64,000 bases of DNA, taken from the NCBI GenBank assembly GCA_029243145.1, contig JAQWSQ010000019.1:1-64000 (forward strand). Direction: 5' to 3'. How positions within the stretch are numbered: the first letter of the stretch is position 1; every line of letters starts with the position of its first letter. Below are positions 39,492-47,854 of the stretch, piece by piece. This DNA comes from Planctomycetaceae bacterium (GTDB taxonomy: Bacteria > Planctomycetota > Planctomycetia > Planctomycetales > Planctomycetaceae). Below the pieces are notes generated by a model, which saw nothing but the letters and a program-made list of their open reading frames with translations, made no database searches and was not told where the DNA came from. The translations under genes were made by a program, and so were the position numbers.

Positions 39492-41594
39492 ATGACTCGT
39501 TATTTGACGATACTGTTGTGCTTGGGTTGTTTGCCGTTCGCTCTCATCGAGAACATCGATGCACAAACCAGCTACCCGATGATCATGTCGCTGGCACCAA
39601 ACTCTGCTCAAATCGGCCAGACTACCGAGTTAACCATTCAGTCGCGATACGATCTCTCGGGAACCCGGCGTATCTGGATCTCGGGAGACGGAGTGACGGC
39701 TGAACCGATTCACCCGGAAGTCAAAGAAGACGAGAAGCCCAAGTCGGCCACCTCTCTGAAAATTAAATTGACCGTCTCCCCCGACGCTGAACCCGGCGTG
39801 AGAGAGTTTCGGCTTTCGACAGCAAGTGGTGCCTCGACAATCGGCCAATTGGTCGTCGTTCGCGATGCGGTCGTTGTGGAGACCAAAGATAATAACACGG
39901 CTCAAACTGCCACTGCCGCCACTTTGCCGGCCACTTTGTGCGGTTGCATCGAGAAGAACGAAGATCTCGACTTCTTCAAGTTTTCGGTGGAAGCCAATCA
40001 AACGGTCTGCTTTCATGTCCGTTCTCAACGACTGCAAGACAAAATTCACGACCTCCAACAACACATCGACCCGATCTTGTTTCTCCGCAATTCTGCCGGT
40101 TCCACGATTGCTTCTTCGGATAATCATTTCTATGGCGACCCATTTATCTGCCATACCTTCAAGCAGGCGGGCGAATATTTCATCGAGATTCGAGACGTGC
40201 GCTATACCGGAAACAAGTATTGGGAATACAGCATTGAAGCGAATAGCCGACCGTTTGTGAGTAACGTGTACCCGTTGGGTGTGGCTGCGGGTCAAGAAAC
40301 CAGTTTGGAACTCATTGGCTTCAATCTTCCCGATCAACATCAGGTCGCTTGGACGGCTCCGGCAGATACTCAAGGTGGGCAACTTGTCCAACTTCCCCTT
40401 GCCGACGATGTTACCAATGCAGTTCCTGTGGTCGTTACCGAACTGCCGACGATTCTGGAATCGGTGTCCACAAATGACGCAGCAAATTTTCTACAAACAA
40501 TCACTCTTCCCGCAGCGATCAACGGTCGTATTGCCAAAACAACAGAAATCGATCTTTATCAATTCACGGCCAAGAAAGGCGAAAAGTTCACTTTCGAGGT
40601 CAAAGCTCGCCGTCATGGGTCGGCTCTCGATCCGATCATTCGTATTCTCGATAAAGACGGGAAATCTCGCGGCGAAAATGACGACTTCAGTCTCTATAAA
40701 CGCACCTTCGCCGACTCTCGATTAGAAAATTGGACTGCGCCTGCGGATGGCGACTATCAGATTGAAATCCGTGACTTGCATCTTCGTGGAGGAGACAACT
40801 TTGTTTATCTCATCGAAGTGACCAAACCCGAACCGTATTTTGAACTCTATCTGGACACCGACAAAACCCAGATCACGCCGGGGGGGTGGGGAGTAATGTT
40901 TGCCAACGTCGTTCGTAAAAATGGATTTGCGGGTGGCGTGCAACTTCACGTCGAAGGACTTCCCGAAGGTGTGACCGCGTCGGCAGGTCGCGTATTACCG
41001 GGTAAACCGACGGCAGGCTGCATCGTGTTTCACGCTCCCGAGGGCACGGCGGTTGATATGTGGAACATCAAAGTCTGGGGAACGGCCGAGATGCCGATAG
41101 GAGAAGAACAACCGCCTATCGAACTTGTTTCGACGGCCACCACGTATCAGGAAATTTATCAGCCGGGTGGAGGACGCGGTCATTGGCCCGTATTGACACA
41201 TACGATTGCCACCACCGAACCGGTCGATATTTTGTCGATGACTCTTGATACCAACGAAGTGGTCCTCAAGCAGGGTGAATCAAAGAAGATTGAAGTGACC
41301 ATCACGAAAGTGGAAGGCTTTACGAAAAACATTTCGCTCGATGTTCTGTTTCAACATTTGGATCGTCCGTTCGCCGACACACTTCCTCCCGGCGTGGCAC
41401 TCGACAAAAAGAACAGTAAAATTGTCCTCACTGCCAAAGACCTAAAAGGGCATATCACGCTGAAAGCCGCCGACAATGCCGAGGTTGCCGAGAAACAACA
41501 GGCAGTGATAATGGCCAATATTGCTCTTAATTTTGTGATGAAATGGACCTATAGCAGCGAGCCGATTTCAATCACGGTGTTACCGAAAGAATAG
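39492..41594 (+). CDS. Exported protein with two PPC-type beta domains
   Basis: The 700-residue protein has a signal peptide at about 1-24 (ends NIDAQ). An IPT-like N-terminal domain follows (MIMSLAPNSAQIGQTTELTI). Two bacterial pre-peptidase C-terminal (PPC) domains come next: one at about 130-250 (LDFFKFSVEANQTVCFHVRS, YTGNKYWEYSIEA) and one at about 340-445 (IDLYQFTAKKGEKFTFEVKA, DGDYQIEIRDLHLRGGDNFV). The C-terminal part is Ig-like beta sequence. No protease domain is present. PPC domains are usually substrate- or surface-binding modules. It lies 53 bases after the DUF1549/DUF1553 gene and is probably part of the same transcript. Its 3' end is 16 bases from the convergent FtsK/EssC-like gene. 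Confidence 0.85.
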   Translation: MTRYLTILLCLGCLPFALIENIDAQTSYPMIMSLAPNSAQIGQTTELTIQSRYDLSGTRRIWISGDGVTAEPIHPEVKEDEKPKSATSLKIKLTVSPDAEPGVREFRLSTASGASTIGQLVVVRDAVVVETKDNNTAQTATAATLPATLCGCIEKNEDLDFFKFSVEANQTVCFHVRSQRLQDKIHDLQQHIDPILFLRNSAGSTIASSDNHFYGDPFICHTFKQAGEYFIEIRDVRYTGNKYWEYSIEANSRPFVSNVYPLGVAAGQETSLELIGFNLPDQHQVAWTAPADTQGGQLVQLPLADDVTNAVPVVVTELPTILESVSTNDAANFLQTITLPAAINGRIAKTTEIDLYQFTAKKGEKFTFEVKARRHGSALDPIIRILDKDGKSRGENDDFSLYKRTFADSRLENWTAPADGDYQIEIRDLHLRGGDNFVYLIEVTKPEPYFELYLDTDKTQITPGGWGVMFANVVRKNGFAGGVQLHVEGLPEGVTASAGRVLPGKPTAGCIVFHAPEGTAVDMWNIKVWGTAEMPIGEEQPPIELVSTATTYQEIYQPGGGRGHWPVLTHTIATTEPVDILSMTLDTNEVVLKQGESKKIEVTITKVEGFTKNISLDVLFQHLDRPFADTLPPGVALDKKNSKIVLTAKDLKGHITLKAADNAEVAEKQQAVIMANIALNFVMKWTYSSEPISITVLPKE

Positions 41595-41610
41595 TCTTTA
41601 GCAAGTCTTT

Positions 41611-44600
41611 CTAAATGACTTGGAAATCATCGAGATCGGGAGTTTCCGAGTCATCACTTATTTCGGTGGTTGTTGCAGCCGGTTCGGCGCGGACAATTTC
41701 ATCGAGCCATTCGACCTTCGGCATGCCGTAAGGGCGAAACTTTTCAATCGAGCCCATCGAATCGCGATACAATAACGCGCGATTGCGACCGAGTCGGCTG
41801 GCTGCGGGAGAATCAACTAAGTTACTGGAATCGGTCCCCCCCATCTGGAATGCGATGCGGTATTCGAACTCTCTCAATGAATTGCGACTTAACCAGCGAT
41901 CAAAATTATTATAGGAGTGACACCACAGGACGACATAAATGCCGAGCGAAGGCCCGTCTTTCAATATTTCCTGAAAGCGTGCCGAAGGGCTCACGGTTTT
42001 TTCTTTGTCGAAGCCTCCAAATCCAAAATCATCTTCACTCTTCCGCAAGTGCGAAAACTTAGTGATATCGACAATCGTTACGACAACGGGAATAGCGGCA
42101 CGGTCCTCATCGCAGCGGCGCAACTCGATTTCGGTGGTGATCTGTTCGAGAATTTCATCGACTTGGTTGGGCGTCCCAACTTTCAAATGAGACTCGGCAC
42201 GAGCTAACGCCTCCGTCCAACCCTCATTGGTGATGGTTCCCCCATCAAGTAAAAATCCACTCGGGAGATCTTCACAAGAATGGTCGCGATGACTCAGTAA
42301 AGTGAGCAACAACAATCCACTGATGTCGTCTCCATCAGAGCCAACCATGAGCACATTTTGGCCCGGCTGAGCAGACAACGTGAGTGAAGCCGGCTTGCCA
42401 ATGGTGACCGGATCACCCAACCAGAGACGCAGCGGCTCAGTTGGTTTTGTTTCGCCTCGAATTTGAGTCATCAAAGACGGATTGAGAGCAGGGTCGGCGA
42501 GAATATTTCCTTCAAACACAACACATTCGTCATCGGCAAACGAAGCATCGGATTGACGCCTACGGACAGTCGCTTGTTGGATTCGATTGAGCTGTGATTC
42601 CCGTTCCTTGTCTTCCAGCCAGGCAATCTGAAAGGGACTATTCCCCTCCATCATGCCGTTTGCATCATTGTAGATGGCTTCTCCCGGTCGAGTCAGTAAT
42701 CGGGCTGCGGTATTCTCTTCACTCAAGATCAGATGTGCATCCGATTCACTACATTGCAATGCAATACGAACACCCATTTGACTCAAAGTGGTCCGCGCCA
42801 GCGAATAGGCTCCTCCCAATGTTTGGGAACCAAGTAATACGTGGATCCCGAACGCACGACCTTGTCGGACGAGACGGTCCAGCATCAACGTGGCATCTTG
42901 AGCGATACGATCATCTTCGACGAAGAATTCTTGAAATTCGTCGATCATCAAGATCATCCGAGGCATCTTTTGATCGGGATGCTTGTTTTTCCAGCCGGCG
43001 ATGTCCTGGACTCCTGCGTCTCGAAAGAGATCACCCCGTTCTTTCATCACTTCGTCAAGTTTTCGCAGCGCGCTTAAACCGAATTCGCGATCCGATTCGA
43101 TGGCAATGACTCGGGCATGAGGCAATTGATGCGAGGCATACGTTTTGAACTCGACCCCTTTTTTAAAGTCGATCAGATAGAATTCCAATTCATCGGGTGA
43201 ATAAAACAAAGCCGCGTTGGTCACCATGATATGCAGTAACGTCGATTTCCCGGACCCGGTTCGACCGGCAATCAACACATGCTGAGACGTTCCTTTGCCG
43301 AGCCGCAGATGTTGTAATCGTGTCGCACCGGCACGTCCGAGAGGGATGTCGATTCCGTGGCGTGAATCATGGGACCAGAATTCCGCATCGTTGGGAGCAA
43401 TGCGATGAAAGGGAACTTCCACCTTTTTCATCGTCGTGGAAAGCTTCCCGATTTTTTTGACAATCGCGGAAAATTCGGACGGCGCGGGTGATTCGTCGGG
43501 AGAAAGCAATAGCGGCGGTTGACCAAAACTGGATGTCTCAAAATGATCCTTTCTCCAATCGATGACAGTGGCATTTGCCGTGATCGATTCCATCTCAAAG
43601 TCACGTGGCAAATTGCGGCTGGTGTCGTGACTGAGTAACAGATAGACGCCACAACGAGGTCCGCTGCTCGCAATACTGGCGAGACGTTGTGCGGCTCGTT
43701 CGCTGAAGCTTTGCGGAAATCCTGAAACCACCAGCACGCGGTATGGTTCGGCCACTTCCCCAGCATGATCGTTGTATTCTTCGATGTTGGCGAATTGATT
43801 ACGGAGGTACGTCTGGAAGATATTTTCCATATGCTCGGTGAGGTCGGCAAGTTGTTTATCGATTTGATTTGGTTCGGTCCAAATGCGATTGGTGATCAGC
43901 AACTCGTTGTCATCAGTCAGGTGCATGTAGGAAGAAAAGGGCTCTCCCAGCCCCACTGGATCGAGCACAGTGAATCGCAAATTCCCCGGAGAAATACCCG
44001 TCAGCAATCGCAGCATAGCCATCTGTAACAACGCTTCTGCCGCTGATCCACCTTCTGCACCCTCATAGTTCACAATGAACGAAGGCTGTGCCGGGAACGG
44101 CAATGAGGCGGGGACTGTCCAATCCGAATCGTGAGGTGGCAGAAAGTTTTGCGAAGCCGGGCCATCTTCTAAGAAACCGAGCATCGTGCCGAACATGCCC
44201 AACGGAAGGTCGGCGGGAATTGTTTCGGGTGGCTGCCAATCATCGGCAGCGATGCGATTCCAGTCGGTTGGCGGAGCGGCTTGCTCGCCAATTTGTTCAC
44301 AGATTGCGGTCGCCTCGTTGAGTCCGTTCATCCAACCTTGGATGAGTTGATTGCGGGCTGAGTTGATGAGTTCGGTCCGCTGTTGAATTCGTTGAGTGAA
44401 TGCCTCTTGAGCGGTATTAATGGCCGCACTCTTCTTCTTTTTGAGTGAATCAATCTTCTCTTGATAACTGATTTTAATTTCTTGTTTGCTGAGTTCAAAC
44501 TGTGACAGTACGGGCGCCAATGCTGCCTGTCGCACTTCTTCAGCCGCTTTGAGCTTTTCCTGCTGTCGTTCTTCGAGTGATTTAATACGGTCGTCGCGAT

Positions 44601-45621
44601 GTTCTTCGAATTGTTCGATGGAGCGTTCTCGATGTTCCATCAATTTGCGATAGTGCGTTTCATAGATTTCTTCGTGCTTCGCTTGCTCTCGCTCAGAGAT
44701 CGCTTCCCAACGTGTCACGGCAGCACGTACTTGATACAGTCGAGTGACGAATTCTCCATAAGCATCGCGGGTCTGTCGTCGTGAAATATCCCAGCAGATC
44801 AATGCCGTCAGGATGCTGAAAATCGCACCGGCACCTCCCGTGACGGCGTACCAAATGTTTTGATCGATGGTGGAAAAACCAAGTGCGCCGCGGTCCAGAA
44901 ACAGTATTAAACTGCCACCCAAACCTGCGGCCAGAATCAGCATCAATAACAGCAATCGCGGACCAGAAAACCAATATGCAAACTGTTGTTTTTTGAGCGT
45001 TTCGTACGACTTTCGACACTGTTCTTCGGCTTCAAGAAACAGATCGTGCGATTCGCCGGCATTTTTTGATTTTTGAATTTCGCGAGGAGGGGGTTCCGAG
45101 ATGCCGTGGTTGCGACGTTCGACAATTTGCTTGGCTTGACCGCTGAGTTCTTCAAGATGATCTAGTTCGACCCCCATTTCCATGCGCACTTTTTGTTGGC
45201 GATGGATCAAGTTATCGAGTTTGCGTTTCGGGCTCTCTTCGGAATCGTCATCAACAATCGAACTCATCATCCAGCGATTTTGCTGAAATTCGTCCCCGGT
45301 TTGAGTGGCTTCAGATTTGTATTCTGTATTAAGTTGATGAAGGGTGTTGCGGTACTCACCTTCAATTCGATTATTGTCCGTCTCAAAAGTTAGTTCCACT
45401 TGAGAGAGTGCATCGGCTTTTTGATCGTAGACGGTTTGCAGACGAGCCTCAAAATCAGCCGAGATTTGTTCCTGTTCCGTCTCCAGTTGTTGGGGATAAG
45501 GTTGGTCGGCAGCGTTTTCGATGGCTTGAAGATGTGCTTCGTGTTCGAGCCTGCGGCTAACCGTGGCTTGAAGCTGATTCAACAAACTTTCGTATTGTCC
45601 GATCAATGGTGATTCGCTCAT
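41611..45621 (-). CDS. Membrane-anchored FtsK/SpoIIIE-EssC-like secretion ATPase
   Basis: The 1336-residue protein starts with a long coiled coil (about 10-215). Two transmembrane helices follow, near 221-242 and 257-277. A second coiled coil spans about 285-470. Three RecA-like FtsK/SpoIIIE ATPase modules come next. Only the central one has an intact nucleotide site: Walker A GRTGSGKST at 786-794, LIDFKKGVEF, and Walker B MILMIDEFQEFF. The first (about 500-740) and third (about 1060-1320, VLMVGSDGDDISG) lack the Walker lysine. Multi-module architecture, membrane anchor and an operon with WXG100-like proteins match EssC/EccC of type VII secretion rather than the chromosome pump FtsK. Unlike EssC it has no visible forkhead-associated domains. 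The start is ATG 45621 (MSESPLIGQYESLL). Confidence 0.88.
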   Translation of the reverse strand: MSESPLIGQYESLLNQLQATVSRRLEHEAHLQAIENAADQPYPQQLETEQEQISADFEARLQTVYDQKADALSQVELTFETDNNRIEGEYRNTLHQLNTEYKSEATQTGDEFQQNRWMMSSIVDDDSEESPKRKLDNLIHRQQKVRMEMGVELDHLEELSGQAKQIVERRNHGISEPPPREIQKSKNAGESHDLFLEAEEQCRKSYETLKKQQFAYWFSGPRLLLLMLILAAGLGGSLILFLDRGALGFSTIDQNIWYAVTGGAGAIFSILTALICWDISRRQTRDAYGEFVTRLYQVRAAVTRWEAISEREQAKHEEIYETHYRKLMEHRERSIEQFEEHRDDRIKSLEERQQEKLKAAEEVRQAALAPVLSQFELSKQEIKISYQEKIDSLKKKKSAAINTAQEAFTQRIQQRTELINSARNQLIQGWMNGLNEATAICEQIGEQAAPPTDWNRIAADDWQPPETIPADLPLGMFGTMLGFLEDGPASQNFLPPHDSDWTVPASLPFPAQPSFIVNYEGAEGGSAAEALLQMAMLRLLTGISPGNLRFTVLDPVGLGEPFSSYMHLTDDNELLITNRIWTEPNQIDKQLADLTEHMENIFQTYLRNQFANIEEYNDHAGEVAEPYRVLVVSGFPQSFSERAAQRLASIASSGPRCGVYLLLSHDTSRNLPRDFEMESITANATVIDWRKDHFETSSFGQPPLLLSPDESPAPSEFSAIVKKIGKLSTTMKKVEVPFHRIAPNDAEFWSHDSRHGIDIPLGRAGATRLQHLRLGKGTSQHVLIAGRTGSGKSTLLHIMVTNAALFYSPDELEFYLIDFKKGVEFKTYASHQLPHARVIAIESDREFGLSALRKLDEVMKERGDLFRDAGVQDIAGWKNKHPDQKMPRMILMIDEFQEFFVEDDRIAQDATLMLDRLVRQGRAFGIHVLLGSQTLGGAYSLARTTLSQMGVRIALQCSESDAHLILSEENTAARLLTRPGEAIYNDANGMMEGNSPFQIAWLEDKERESQLNRIQQATVRRRQSDASFADDECVVFEGNILADPALNPSLMTQIRGETKPTEPLRLWLGDPVTIGKPASLTLSAQPGQNVLMVGSDGDDISGLLLLTLLSHRDHSCEDLPSGFLLDGGTITNEGWTEALARAESHLKVGTPNQVDEILEQITTEIELRRCDEDRAAIPVVVTIVDITKFSHLRKSEDDFGFGGFDKEKTVSPSARFQEILKDGPSLGIYVVLWCHSYNNFDRWLSRNSLREFEYRIAFQMGGTDSSNLVDSPAASRLGRNRALLYRDSMGSIEKFRPYGMPKVEWLDEIVRAEPAATTTEISDDSETPDLDDFQVI

Positions 45622-45696
45622 CGGGCACCTTGGAGTTTGAGTGTTAATCTCTTGTCTGTCATGGAATGAGGCCCGGCGTCTTTCCGAAATAATTCA

Positions 45697-45942
45697 CTAA
45701 GCATAATCACTTTCACGATCAGGGGCACAATCACGTTGTGCCTGTCGTGTTAAGTCGGACATCCGTTGCATCACCGAGAGGGCATTCGAAAGTTCGGTGA
45801 AGAACGGTTGCAAATGTTCTTTTTCAAATGTCTCGCTGTTGGAATCGGTCCAAGACTCAGCAGTCTCGTTCCAGCCCTCCTCAATACACTCACCGATTTC
45901 GCGAAGACGACCGATGTGCGATGTGAGATCGAAATTTCGCAT
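45697..45942 (-). CDS. Small W-containing helical protein, WXG100-like
   Basis: The 81-residue protein is all helical in appearance. The segment AESWTDSNSETFEKEHLQPF sits between two predicted helices, where WXG100 proteins have their W-x-G turn. Here the turn reads W-T-D, and the pattern of W, D and F with a following amphipathic helix is WXG-like. The start codon lies one base after the stop codon of the coiled-coil gene upstream, so translation is likely coupled. It precedes the EssC-like ATPase by 75 bases. I infer a substrate or partner of the secretion ATPase. The family match is by eye and the protein is short. Confidence 0.7.
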   Translation of the reverse strand: MRNFDLTSHIGRLREIGECIEEGWNETAESWTDSNSETFEKEHLQPFFTELSNALSVMQRMSDLTRQAQRDCAPDRESDYA

Positions 45943-45943
45943 G

Positions 45944-46480
45944 TTATCCTTTCTCGTTCGAGTGCGCAGCGCCGGTTGATTCAGAGTCTGCCGGACTGAC
46001 CGACCGCCCCAGATAATTTTCTAAAGATTGAATCGTTCGTTCGAGCAGTGCGAGTGATTTTTCGAGATCGTTATCAAGAACACCCTGGAATTTCCCCAGT
46101 CGTCCGCGGCACTCTTCGGCTTCTTCGGCGTATTTCCTACTCCATGTTTTGACGTTTTCAACCTTGCGCTCTCCTTCTTGCAATCGTTTCTTGGCTCGTT
46201 CGAATTTCTTCTTTTCGTCAAAACAACTCGAGCGCTGACCGGCCACCGTCCGTAATTTACACGATTCGTATTCTGTGCGTGCTTCGGACATCTGCTCGTA
46301 ACGTCGTTGGAGTTCTTGTTTCCAGGCGAGCGGAAGATCTCCTTCAAACCATTGGACAACGCGATGCATTTCGCGTTTGTAAGTATCGAGCACTTGTGAA
46401 GCACGGTCACGCTGAGTGCGCAGCCCGGCCTGAAAATTGGCAATGGCCTCTACTGATGTGATGTTGGCAGATTCTCCCAC
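45944..46480 (-). CDS. Coiled-coil protein of the WXG100/EssC-like operon
   Basis: The 178-residue protein is almost entirely charged helix. Heptad-like stretches run from about 20 to 165 (LRTQRDRASQVLDTYKREMH, KKKFERAKKRLQEGERKVEN). It has no signal peptide or membrane helix. QWFEGDLPLAWKQELQRRYE near residues 43-62 carries two tryptophans. The tail (SPADSESTGAAHSNEKG) is polar and probably disordered. I do not recognise the family. Position between two WXG-like genes, 25 bases after the first and 1 base before the second, points to a structural or chaperone part of the same module, perhaps an LXG-like scaffold or needle-like helper. Confidence 0.75.
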   Translation of the reverse strand: MGESANITSVEAIANFQAGLRTQRDRASQVLDTYKREMHRVVQWFEGDLPLAWKQELQRRYEQMSEARTEYESCKLRTVAGQRSSCFDEKKKFERAKKRLQEGERKVENVKTWSRKYAEEAEECRGRLGKFQGVLDNDLEKSLALLERTIQSLENYLGRSVSPADSESTGAAHSNEKG

Positions 46481-46505
46481 AGTCTTCTTCTCCTAGAGTC
46501 ACCCT

Positions 46506-46778
46506 TTAGCGTTGCTGAAGATATTCCTCGATCCGATCCGCTTTTCGCAGCAGGAAAGGAATGTACTCGTCATTCACTTCCACGACTCGGGCCATTGATT
46601 TGAGATTCTCTTCGAACTCCTCCGCAAAGCGTTTGTTCTCCTGATCTCGCCAAGAGGACGACAATGACTGCATCTTTCCGGCAAGTGCCGTCATTTGTTC
46701 CTGCAGGCCACCATTGAACTGTTTCAGTTGTTGAGCGAAGCGGCGGAGTTCTTCGGGATTGACGATTGCTTGAGACAT
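46506..46778 (-). CDS. WXG100 family protein
   Basis: The 90-residue protein has the length and layout of WXG100 (ESAT-6-like) proteins: two amphipathic helices with a turn. MSQAIVNPEELRRFAQQLKQ begins helix 1. The turn is at W43-R-D (LSSSWRDQENKRFAEEF), a variant of W-x-G seen in some family members. The second helix ends in IEEYLQQR. It lacks a signal peptide, as expected for a type VII substrate. It is the first gene of the four-gene operon leading to the EssC-like ATPase. A C-terminal YxxxD/E secretion signal is not obvious. It is the most recognisable small protein of the locus. Confidence 0.85.
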   Translation of the reverse strand: MSQAIVNPEELRRFAQQLKQFNGGLQEQMTALAGKMQSLSSSWRDQENKRFAEEFEENLKSMARVVEVNDEYIPFLLRKADRIEEYLQQR

Positions 46779-47045
46779 GAGACACCTGCCCTAAGACGTA
46801 ACCAGAGATGTGACCAGAAAGGATGTTGCCATTCTACGGAGAATCCCCACGTCATGGCAGAGAATTTCCCGTATCTGGTCGAATCTCGCCCTTTATTCCC
46901 GCGATTTGCACATCCTGCGACAGTTGGGATCTCACGTAGTTATTGCGAGAGGCGGATGTGTGAGTCCTCTCTTCGCGCAACAGTATTCGTCACCTACACT
47001 TCCGTTTCATCTTCAGAAATCTTGCGTGAAGGAATTCGGGCCGAC

Positions 47046-47726
47046 ATGGAATCGACCCTGCATCGACAACTCAAAATGCTCTACGCTCCCTCGTCTGACG
47101 AGACGGAAGTGGTCGTTGACGGCTATCGTATCGATGCTATTGCCGATGGAAGATTGATTGAAATTCAAGCGGCGTCACTGTCGTCATTGGCTCCGAAAGT
47201 CAAAATACTTCTGAAGAGTCATTCCTTGACGGTGGTGAAACCGTTGGCAGCCAAGAAATTTATTATCAAGCGGAAAACGCCAGACGGAAAAATTCTCAGC
47301 AAGCGTTATAGTCCCAAGAAAGAATCGCTGTTACATCTCTTCGATGAATTGGTTCACTTCAAAGACATCTTCCCACACGAAAATCTCATCATCGAAATAT
47401 TGCTCACAGAACAGGTGGAGCATCGTGTTCCTAAAAAGAAATCTCGTCGTTGGCGGAAAGATTACCGAGTCATTGATCGCGAATTGACTGAGATTCAACG
47501 CCGGGTTTCGGTGTCATCGCCGGTCGATTTGCTAGGACTACTTCCCGAACTTCCCCAAGAACCATTCACCACGAAAGAAATTGCCGGCTGTTGTTCGGTT
47601 CCGCGGTCGTTGGCGCAAAAAATGGCGTACTGTTTGCGAAAAGCGGGCAGCGTAGAAGTCACCGGAAAAAAAGGGAACGCCATCGAATACTGCTACACAC
47701 CCGGCAGTCTCGATAAAGTTGCCTGA
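47046..47726 (+). CDS. Predicted PD-(D/E)XK-like protein with C-terminal winged-helix-like region
   Basis: From ATG 47046 the protein has 226 residues. The frame is open back to 46695 but that part overlaps the divergent WXG100 gene. VVVDGYRIDAIADGRLIEIQ (residues 22-41) has the D, hydrophobic strand, E-x-Q arrangement of PD-(D/E)XK nuclease folds, with Q in place of the catalytic Lys. A basic segment KKKSRRWRKDYRVID lies mid-protein. The last 70 residues (FTTKEIAGCCSVPRSLAQKM, then AYCLRKAGSVEVTGKKGN) resemble a winged helix-turn-helix. The start is preceded by GAAGGAATTC at a rather long spacing. A DNA-binding or DNA-processing role is inferred; catalysis is doubtful because of the Gln. It is divergent from the secretion operon. 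Confidence 0.6.
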   Translation: MESTLHRQLKMLYAPSSDETEVVVDGYRIDAIADGRLIEIQAASLSSLAPKVKILLKSHSLTVVKPLAAKKFIIKRKTPDGKILSKRYSPKKESLLHLFDELVHFKDIFPHENLIIEILLTEQVEHRVPKKKSRRWRKDYRVIDRELTEIQRRVSVSSPVDLLGLLPELPQEPFTTKEIAGCCSVPRSLAQKMAYCLRKAGSVEVTGKKGNAIEYCYTPGSLDKVA

Positions 47727-47854
47727 TGATGTCTTTCCAGATCAACTTCTGAGTGATCTTGGCGTGATGTTCTTAACGACATGAACTTGACTTTGTGATG
47801 CAAGGCGAGTGGAGTAAAGCCTTCTCTTCACTTGGATCAGTAAGGGCTTTGTCG

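Noticed and set aside
39630-40391. 253-codon open frame on the minus strand
   Set aside because: Fully opposite the PPC-domain gene, with low-quality composition and no family motif.
41611-45621. Chromosome-segregation FtsK
   Set aside because: Three ATPase modules, coiled coils, only two membrane helices and a WXG100-like operon fit EssC/EccC; there is no gamma domain.
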